A stretch of 12,368 bases of DNA from an uncultured Prevotella sp. (GTDB lineage: Bacteria > Bacteroidota > Bacteroidia > Bacteroidales > Bacteroidaceae). Positions 7,057-12,368 of this stretch are shown here, piece after piece (within the stretch, counting starts at the first letter, position 1; every line of letters starts with the position of its first letter). The translations under genes were made by a program, and so were the position numbers. Below the pieces are notes generated by a model. The model was not told the origin of the DNA. It saw only the letters and a list, made by a program, of their open reading frames with translations, and did not search any database. The stretch is taken from positions 1 to 12,368 of the forward strand of contig CAAGGA010000028.1 in NCBI GenBank assembly GCA_900769275.1, given 5' to 3'.

Positions 7057-8085
7057 ATGGAAGGAAAAGTATATCTCTGGCCAGCGGATTATATGGCTGA
7101 CCCGTCTGTCCATGTATGGAATGACAGACTGTATATTTACCCGTCTCATGACTGGGATGCAGGAGTGGGCGATGATGACAGTGGTGCAGAATATGAGATG
7201 AAGGATTATCACGTATTCTCTACCGACGACCTTGAGGCTGTATGCCGCGGAGAAAAGGAACTGGTAGATTATGGCTGTATTCTCAAACTGGAGGACATTC
7301 CTTGGGCAAGTCACCAACTTTGGGATAATGAGGTGCAGGAAAAGGACGGAAAATACTACATGTATTTCCCTGCAAAGGATAAGAATGAAATCTTCCGTAC
7401 GGGCGTTGCAGTGGCAGACAGACCGGAAGGACCGTTCGTCCCTCTCAATGATCCGATGCATGGCTCTTACTCTATCGACTATGCTGTCCTCAAGGATGAT
7501 GCCGATGGAGAGTATTATTTCTATTTCGGTGGTATATGGGGCGGACAGCTTCAGTGGTACAAGGATAATAAGATAGCATTCAATGAGTGTGGCATAGCAG
7601 CCCCACCTCCTGGAGATACTGAGCCTATCGTCCCTGCTAAGAAGTCAGAATGTGATGCTTTACCGTCACGTGTGGCACGCCTTGCTCCCGATATGCTCCA
7701 CTTTGCAGAGGCTCCGCGCCCTGTGATTATCCTCGATGAGGACGGCAATCCTCTCAAAGCAGACGACCCACACCGCTTCTTCGAGGCTTCTTGGTGTCAT
7801 AAATACAAGGGAAAGTATTATTTCTCTTACTCTACTGGTGACACCCACATGATATGTTATGCCATCGGTGACAATCCTTACGGACCATTTACATATAAAG
7901 GAGTGGTGCTTACTCCCGTCAAGGCAGGATGGACTACCCACCACTGCATCGTAGAGTTTAAGGGTAAATGGTATCTCTTCCATCACGACTCTGGTCCTTC
8001 AGGCGGTGTAAATAGCCTCCGTTCGCTAAAGGTGGCTGAGATACATTATAACGAGGATGGCACTATTCAGACCATAGAAGGATAG
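7057..8085 (+). CDS. GH43 beta-xylosidase/arabinofuranosidase-type enzyme, cytoplasmic
   Basis: A compact 342-residue GH43 propeller, probably of the beta-xylosidase-like group, that would split imported xylo-oligosaccharides to xylose. There is no signal peptide: the protein starts MEGKVYLWPADYMADPS and the frame, though open back to 6940, has no earlier Met, so it should act in the cytoplasm. Expected carboxylates: base D15 in ADPSV, modulator D141 in SIDYAVL, acid E243 in FFEASWCHKY. Other family parts are KYYMYFPAKDK (99-109), DRPEGPF (121-127) and the late TTHHCIVEF (293-301), whose His commonly helps bind a metal. Where many relatives have WAPD this one reads LWDNEV (88-93). It follows the other GH43 gene after 214 nt of repeats and is followed by a strong hairpin. 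The position matches the GH43 enzyme of the P. bryantii cluster (from memory xynB). Confidence 0.92.
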   Translation: MEGKVYLWPADYMADPSVHVWNDRLYIYPSHDWDAGVGDDDSGAEYEMKDYHVFSTDDLEAVCRGEKELVDYGCILKLEDIPWASHQLWDNEVQEKDGKYYMYFPAKDKNEIFRTGVAVADRPEGPFVPLNDPMHGSYSIDYAVLKDDADGEYYFYFGGIWGGQLQWYKDNKIAFNECGIAAPPPGDTEPIVPAKKSECDALPSRVARLAPDMLHFAEAPRPVIILDEDGNPLKADDPHRFFEASWCHKYKGKYYFSYSTGDTHMICYAIGDNPYGPFTYKGVVLTPVKAGWTTHHCIVEFKGKWYLFHHDSGPSGGVNSLRSLKVAEIHYNEDGTIQTIEG

Positions 8086-8134
8086 AAACATGGTGAGCGA
8101 GGATATTTTCTTCGTACCTCAAAGTAATATCAGA

Positions 8135-8176
8135 TAATGATAAACCGACGGAAGTCACACCGTTGGTTTATCATTA
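8135..8176 (+). terminator. Strong hairpin terminator after the second GH43 gene
   Basis: TAATGATAAACCGACGG (8135-8151) pairs with CCGTTGGTTTATCATTA (8160-8176), 17 pairs including one G-U, around an 8-nt loop. It begins 49 nt past the stop codon. The following CTCATTTATATTTC is T-rich but not a clean T run. It separates the symporter/xylanase/GH43 unit from the esterase gene. TATATTTC at 8183-8190 is one base off the -7 promoter consensus and might serve the esterase gene, but the upstream box is poor. Confidence 0.7.
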
Positions 8177-8219
8177 CTCATTTATATTTCAGAACCTATG
8201 AAAACCTAATAAATGTCCT

Positions 8220-10190
8220 ATGAAACATATTAAGTTCTATATTTTGATTCTCACACTCACATTTATTTCAATCGTTTCATCAGCGCAGTTGCGCCTGCCT
8301 GCCATCTTTTCAGACGGTATGGTGATGCAACGCTTTGCTCCTGTCCCTGTATGGGGGTGGGGAAATCCTGGAGAAAAAATCAAGGTAACGCTTGGCGACA
8401 AGACAAGAAAGGTAAAGGTGGGGAAGGATGGCAAATGGACTGTCTCCATGCCAGAGCTCGCGGCTGGCGGTCCATACACCCTTACTGTGGCGGAAACGGG
8501 AAAGACTCCGAAGATATTGACAGTAAATATGTACGTTGGTGACGTCTTTCTCTTCTCTGGTCAGTCCAATCAGGAGTTGCCTATACGCCGCTGTATGGAC
8601 AACAAGACTGTGGCAGAGGTTTCCAAGACTTACACCAATGACAATATCCATTATTTCAAACTGCCTCATCAGTTCAATTTCTCAGAACCAAAGGAAAACT
8701 GCAAGGCGGTAAAATGGATTACCATAAACCCACAGACAGCTGCAGAGATTGCCGCTGTAAGTTACTTTGTAAGCAAGGAGATACAGGAGTATGCCAAGGT
8801 TCCTGTAGGAATTATCAATTCTTCTGTCGGTGGTACACGTGTAGAGGCATGGATGTCGTATGATAACCTCAACCGCTTTCCGGAATACAAAGAGATACTA
8901 AAGGACCGTAAGTTTCATCAGAAGAACTGGGTCGATTCTGTCCGTAATGCAGAAAACAATGCCATAAAGGCATGGAATGAGCGTCGCGAAAAGGGTGACA
9001 GCGTGCTGCACAAATGGACTAATCCCGATTATGATTTCAGTTCTTGGGAACCCGTTGATATCTTCTCCCGCTTCTATACCAAGGGAAAGCCTCACGGCTC
9101 ATATTGGTTTCGCACCACTTTCCGCCTGTCAAAGGACAATGTGGAAGCAAACAAAGGCACGAGACCATTGCTTCGACTCGGTGCCATGAAAGATGCTGAC
9201 GTGACTTATCTTAACGGGAAAAGGGTGGGAAATACTACGTATGAGTATCCTCCACGCAAGTACAACTTTGATGCTTCATTGCTCCGTGAGGGCGAGAACG
9301 AGGTCATGGTGCAGCTTGTTGCCGAGAAAGGAATGCCTAACTTTACCAAGGGCAAGCTCTATCAACTCGAACTGTCTGACACTACGATTGTGCTGACAGA
9401 CGGTTGGGTAATGGCAGTAGGTGCAAATATGGAGCCATGTCCGCCTTCTACCTATTTCGTAGATACTCCCGTAGGATTGTATAATGCCATGATACATCCT
9501 CTCGGACCGCTTTCTATACGTGGTATGGTATGGTATCAAGGTGAAGCTAACACTGGCAAACCATATCATTATAAGGAATATCTCCAGGCTATGATTGACG
9601 AATGGCACGGACAGTTCCCCACGATACGGCAGAGCGAGAAGCCGTGGCCCAGTGTCATCGTGCAGCTTGCAGGCTTCATGGGCAGGCACGAGAAGATGAT
9701 AAAGAGCGGATGGTGTGACCTTCGTTTGCAGCAGTTTGAGGCATGCCACCCTACAGTTACCTCTTCGCTCCAGTCGCCCAACGGTGCTTTCCTTGCTACC
9801 GCCCTCGACTGTGGCGAGGCCAATGACATCCATCCTCAGTCAAAACCGACCGTTGCGCATCGCATTGCACTGCAATTAAAGAAGCACGTATATGGAGAAA
9901 ACATTGTCAGCGAGGGACCTGTTCCTGTAAAGTGCGTCAGGGATGAGGGAAAACTTATTCTTTCATTCTCTAAGGAAACAGGCAGACTTCGCAGCTTTGA
10001 CGATGGCGTGGCAAAGGTAACGGGTGACTATGAACTGACAATCGACCTGCAAACCTTGCAGAATGCAAAGACATCCACCTACGGCATTGAGGGTAACAGG
10101 TTCTGTTATGCACACGATGAGTTTCCTCTATGCACCATATACAACGTAGAGGGAATAGCCTCAGGTGCGTTCGACATCAATATCGAGTGA
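8220..10190 (+). CDS. SGNH/SASA-type (sialate O-acetylesterase-like) carbohydrate acetylesterase, secreted
   Basis: A serine esterase of the sialate-9-O-acetylesterase family; in a xylan cluster it most likely removes acetyl groups from xylan or xylo-oligosaccharides, similar to CE20-type enzymes. The 656 residues start with a signal peptide (1-22, SSA|QL). An N-terminal beta domain (about 24-105) is followed by the SGNH catalytic domain with nucleophile S116 in FSGQSNQELP, the glycine block SSVGGTRVEAW (201-211), WYQGEAN (438-444) and the Asp/His pair D536/H538 in NDIHPQ. The catalytic domain is split by a jelly-roll sugar-binding-like insert (about 290-395: YWFRTTFRL, LNGKRVG, EGENEV), as usual in this family. 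Q118 replaces the common Met of GQSNME. The gene stands alone between two terminators. Family certain; the substrate comes from context only. P. bryantii has an esterase gene in its cluster too (xynE, from memory). Confidence 0.9.
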   Translation: MKHIKFYILILTLTFISIVSSAQLRLPAIFSDGMVMQRFAPVPVWGWGNPGEKIKVTLGDKTRKVKVGKDGKWTVSMPELAAGGPYTLTVAETGKTPKILTVNMYVGDVFLFSGQSNQELPIRRCMDNKTVAEVSKTYTNDNIHYFKLPHQFNFSEPKENCKAVKWITINPQTAAEIAAVSYFVSKEIQEYAKVPVGIINSSVGGTRVEAWMSYDNLNRFPEYKEILKDRKFHQKNWVDSVRNAENNAIKAWNERREKGDSVLHKWTNPDYDFSSWEPVDIFSRFYTKGKPHGSYWFRTTFRLSKDNVEANKGTRPLLRLGAMKDADVTYLNGKRVGNTTYEYPPRKYNFDASLLREGENEVMVQLVAEKGMPNFTKGKLYQLELSDTTIVLTDGWVMAVGANMEPCPPSTYFVDTPVGLYNAMIHPLGPLSIRGMVWYQGEANTGKPYHYKEYLQAMIDEWHGQFPTIRQSEKPWPSVIVQLAGFMGRHEKMIKSGWCDLRLQQFEACHPTVTSSLQSPNGAFLATALDCGEANDIHPQSKPTVAHRIALQLKKHVYGENIVSEGPVPVKCVRDEGKLILSFSKETGRLRSFDDGVAKVTGDYELTIDLQTLQNAKTSTYGIEGNRFCYAHDEFPLCTIYNVEGIASGAFDINIE

Positions 10191-10244
10191 CAGTTCTGCC
10201 GGACAGCGGTGTTCTCAATGTGAGACTGTGAAATTGAAGAGCAT

Positions 10245-10278
10245 TTATAGGTGGGAATTAATGGACTCCCACCTATAA
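10245..10278 (+). terminator. Hairpin downstream of the esterase gene, possible terminator
   Basis: TTATAGGTGGGA (10245-10256) and TCCCACCTATAA (10267-10278) are exact reverse complements around a 10-nt loop. No T run follows. It stands 55 nt past the stop and is followed 26 nt later by a second, stronger hairpin whose stem shares the TAGGTG core, so the two may be a tandem terminator. Confidence 0.5.
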
Positions 10279-10304
10279 TAACAGACTATGTGTGAATAAT
10301 AAAC

Positions 10305-10343
10305 AAGTAGGTGTGCAAAGTATTTTGCACACCTACTTTTTTT
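10305..10343 (+). terminator. Rho-independent terminator
   Basis: AAGTAGGTGTGCAAA (10305-10319) pairs perfectly over 15 bp with TTTGCACACCTACTT (10324-10338) around a GTAT loop, and the stem runs into seven Ts (10337-10343). This is the clearest intrinsic terminator in the window and isolates the xylan genes from the ATPase gene. Confidence 0.9.
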
Positions 10344-10396
10344 CATCTGCTTAGCCATCACTTGTAAAGTAAATGCTGTCAAAGTAAGGAAATCAC

Positions 10397-10427
10397 TTGC
10401 ACATATAAAACATAATTCGTATCTTTG
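10397..10427 (+). promoter_or_regulatory. Bacteroidetes-type promoter of the AAA-ATPase gene
   Basis: TATCTTTG at 10420-10427 matches the -7 consensus TAnnTTTG exactly, and TTG at 10397-10399 lies 20 nt upstream, as expected for the -33 box. Transcription would begin near 10434, giving a leader of about 18 nt. The -33 box is inside the second of two ATCACTTG copies (10357-10364 and 10392-10399), each accompanied by AAAGTAA. Confidence 0.65.
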
Positions 10428-10451
10428 CCATCGAAAACAATGGTTTAGCGT

Positions 10452-12047
10452 ATGAAGTACCCTATAGGAATACAGGATTTCGCCCAGATTATTCAGGACG
10501 GATACGTATATGTGGATAAGACGGACTTAGTGTATAAGCTCGCCACAGAAGGAAAGATTTACTTTCTGAGTCGCCCGAGGCGATTCGGAAAGAGCCTGCT
10601 TATTTCCACACTTAAATACTATTTCCAGGGAAGGAAAGACCTGTTCAAGGGTCTTGCCATCGACAAACTCGAAAAGCAGTGGGCGGAATATCCTGTGTTT
10701 CATATTTCATTCTCCAACGGGAATTTCACTGATGGCAAGATACTCCGACAGATTTTGAAGGACTACGTAGCGGAGATGGAGACCGTATATGGCAGAAACC
10801 CTAATGCTAACACTATAGGTGGAAGATTTGCATCTGTCCTAAAGGCTGCACACAAAAAGACGGGTCGCAGGGCAGTGGTGCTCATTGACGAATACGACAA
10901 ACCTCTGCTCGACGTCATTGACCTTGACCTACAGGTGACCGACAGTGAGGGCAACCGTATGCGCATAGAAGACTACAACCGCAATCTCCTGAAAGGATTC
11001 TACAGCCTTTTCAAGGATGCCGACGAGGACTTGCAGTTTGTGATGCTCACTGGAGTTACCAAGTTCTCTCAGGTGAGCGTGTTCAGCGGATTCAACCAGC
11101 CGGACGACATCAGTATGAACCGGCGTTATGAATCGTTGTGCGGTATCACAAAGGAAGAACTTCTCACTGTCTTTGACTCCTCTATCAGAGAGTTGGCAGA
11201 CGACCTTGGCATAAGTTATGAAGAAACTGTTGAACGCCTGAAGAAAAAATACGACGGTTATCACTTCGGCCGTAAAATGGTGGACATCTTCAATCCGTTC
11301 AGTATCCTCAATTGTTTCAACACCCTTGAACTAAGGAACTTCTGGTTTTCCTCTGGCACGCCCACATATCTTGTGCGCCTGCTCGCCCACAGCAATGAGA
11401 ACATCAATGAACTTGTGGGCAGGTACTACGATGCCTCGCAGTTTATTGAATACAGAGCCGACATAGAGCAGCCGCTGCCGATGATTTATCAGAGTGGCTA
11501 TCTCACGATTAAGGACATCAATATAGCCCGCAATACATATCTTCTTGACTTTCCTAATGAAGAAGTGAAAAACGGGTTTGTCGAAACCCTTGCCTCACGT
11601 TATTTTACAAAGTCATCTCAACCTAAGTTCTGGGTAAATGATGTGACTGATGCCTTAGAGAGGGGCGACACCGAAAGGTTTGAAAATCTCATGACCGCCC
11701 TGCTCTCGTCCACCACCTACCGCTTCCAGCACAAACAAGATAAGATGGAGTGTGAGCGATATTTCCAATATACGTTCTATCTCATCGTCAAGATGTTAGG
11801 ATTCTATAGTGCCGTATCCGAGAAAGAGACGAGCGAGGGGCGCATAGACTGCGTGGTGGAGTGCCCGAGTTACGTCTATATCATTGAGTTCAAGCTCAAC
11901 GGCTCTTCAGAGGCAGCTCTCAGACAAATCGAGGACAGGGGCTATGCCAAACCCTATGCCTCCGGCAGTCGCAAGGTGATTGCCCTCGGCATCAATTTCT
12001 CATCGGAGAAAGGAACTATCGACGGTTTCCTGCCGAAGGAATTATAA
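10452..12047 (+). CDS. AAA-ATPase domain fused to PD-(D/E)XK nuclease-like domain, function unknown
   Basis: A 531-residue soluble protein of the abundant predicted AAA-ATPase/DUF1703 type found in Bacteroidetes, often as many paralogues per genome. The N-terminal part opens with YPIGIQDFAQII and YVYVDKTDLV, typical for the family, then a Walker A-like RPRRFGKS (41-48) and Walker B VVLIDEYDKP (142-151, D146/E147), with FVMLTGVTKFS (196-206) after it. The C-terminal part has the nuclease-fold core: D466 in GRIDCVV and E479/K481 in YIIEFKLNG, followed by RQIEDRGYAKPY. All key residues for ATP binding and for a PD-(D/E)XK site are present, so it is probably active. It has its own promoter and terminator and no functional link to the xylan genes. 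Proposed roles in DNA processing, mobile elements or defence are unproven. The start is the first Met and fits other family members. Confidence 0.9.
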   Translation: MKYPIGIQDFAQIIQDGYVYVDKTDLVYKLATEGKIYFLSRPRRFGKSLLISTLKYYFQGRKDLFKGLAIDKLEKQWAEYPVFHISFSNGNFTDGKILRQILKDYVAEMETVYGRNPNANTIGGRFASVLKAAHKKTGRRAVVLIDEYDKPLLDVIDLDLQVTDSEGNRMRIEDYNRNLLKGFYSLFKDADEDLQFVMLTGVTKFSQVSVFSGFNQPDDISMNRRYESLCGITKEELLTVFDSSIRELADDLGISYEETVERLKKKYDGYHFGRKMVDIFNPFSILNCFNTLELRNFWFSSGTPTYLVRLLAHSNENINELVGRYYDASQFIEYRADIEQPLPMIYQSGYLTIKDINIARNTYLLDFPNEEVKNGFVETLASRYFTKSSQPKFWVNDVTDALERGDTERFENLMTALLSSTTYRFQHKQDKMECERYFQYTFYLIVKMLGFYSAVSEKETSEGRIDCVVECPSYVYIIEFKLNGSSEAALRQIEDRGYAKPYASGSRKVIALGINFSSEKGTIDGFLPKEL

Positions 12048-12086
12048 GGAAATCCTTACGCTGTCTTAATCCTACTTATATGATTC

Positions 12087-12121
12087 AACTTTCGCAAGCA
12101 AGTTATTGACTTGCGAAAGTT
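12087..12121 (+). terminator. Hairpin terminator after the AAA-ATPase gene
   Basis: AACTTTCGCAAG (12087-12098) and CTTGCGAAAGTT (12110-12121) are exact reverse complements around an 11-nt loop, 39 nt past the stop codon. Only a short T run (12120-12122) follows. The next 50 nt are GGTT-rich, so hairpin plus GGTTG tract has the same arrangement as the other repeat copies read on their minus strand. Confidence 0.65.
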
Positions 12122-12126
12122 TCATA

Positions 12127-12310
12127 CGGTTATGCGGTTATAGTACCTGGTTGTTGGTTATTGGTTTTAGGTTGTCGGTCAGTAATGCTTTGCTTTCAGA
12201 GAGTTTCTCATGAGGAAAAGGTAACTCAACCCACAACCCACAACCAATAACCAAATAAATTGTAACCTCCGTAAAAGCGGAGTGACCGTACAACCATATA
12301 ACCTTAAACC
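12127..12310. repeat. Composite inverted GGTTG/CAACC repeat region (copy C)
   Basis: The 321-nt end region (12048-12368) holds no gene I can support. A GGTTAT/GGTTGTTGG tract (12128-12179) faces a CAACCCA/CAATAACC tract (12228-12255), with 13 nt perfectly complementary (12154-12166 with 12242-12254). The right tract is the 28-nt exact match to 368-395. Further small stems follow: CTCCG/CGGAG (about 12267-12282) and AGAAGTT/AACTTCT (12314-12320 with 12333-12339). The layout looks like two copies of the same repeat family placed head to head around a 48-nt centre. An ORF on the minus strand (12138-12359) is low-complexity and unconvincing. Confidence 0.6.
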
Positions 12311-12368
12311 TGAAGAAGTTGAAGCCCAGCGAAACTTCTGTTATAATGATAGCGTACAACCAGAAGAA

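Noticed and set aside
6814..7461. 215-codon open frame on the minus strand
   Set aside because: It covers the low-complexity repeat (giving strings such as CFVVWLFGCFVVWL) and the start of the second GH43 gene antisense; no real protein character.
12138..12359. 73-codon minus-strand ORF
   Set aside because: Its sequence is the translation of the GGTTG/CAACC repeats and small hairpins; no motif supports a protein.
12225..12368. Open plus-strand frame to the window end (KPEEVEAQRNF...)
   Set aside because: It has no ATG, begins inside the repeat, and is too short to recognise; possibly the start of something beyond the window but unsupported.

Overview
The window reads as a chromosomal piece of a Bacteroidales bacterium, most likely Prevotella or a close relative. 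The reasons are the gene families, which resemble the xylan-degradation cluster known from Prevotella bryantii (GH10 xylanase, GH43 enzyme, GPH-type sugar symporter, esterase, alpha-glucuronidase), the Bacteroidetes-type promoter boxes (TAnnTTTG preceded by a TTG-type box), the lack of clear Shine-Dalgarno sequences, and a fused AAA-ATPase/PD-(D/E)XK gene of a type very common in this phylum. All convincing genes lie on the + strand.

Layout: (1) 1-304, the end of an RND efflux pump gene, interrupted by a frameshift at a run of seven Gs. (2) 305-462, a leader with a possible promoter, a CAACC-rich repeat and a hairpin. (3) 463-2244, a secreted GH67 alpha-glucuronidase that starts directly with the catalytic domain. 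(4) 2245-2529, three degenerate copies of a ~34-nt unit, a GC-rich hairpin and a promoter. (5) 2530-6842, a tight three-gene unit: GPH symporter, GH10 xylanase, GH43 with a C-terminal beta-sandwich; the last two overlap by ATGA. (6) 6843-7056, a long inverted repeat of GTTGTTT/AACAAAC tracts plus a perfect 12-bp hairpin. (7) 7057-8085, a second GH43 with no signal peptide, closed by a strong hairpin at 8135-8176. (8) 8220-10190, a secreted SGNH/SASA-type carbohydrate acetylesterase, followed by two hairpins, the second a textbook terminator. (9) 10452-12047, the AAA-ATPase/nuclease-fold gene with its own promoter and a terminator hairpin. (10) 12048-12368, a composite of repeats related to those in (2) and (6).

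Inferred pathway: the esterase removes acetyl groups, the GH10 enzyme cuts xylan to decorated xylo-oligosaccharides, GH67 removes (methyl)glucuronic acid, and the exported GH43 trims arabinose or xylose, all outside the cytoplasm. The symporter imports the trimmed oligosaccharides and the leaderless GH43 hydrolyses them inside. No SusC/SusD pair and no hybrid two-component regulator is present, so those functions must be encoded elsewhere.

The least explained material is non-coding: a dispersed CAACC/GGTTG repeat family associated with hairpins, including an exact 28-nt match between positions 368 and 12228, and the 34-nt-period repeats after the GH67 gene. The ATPase/nuclease gene is the only protein of unknown role.
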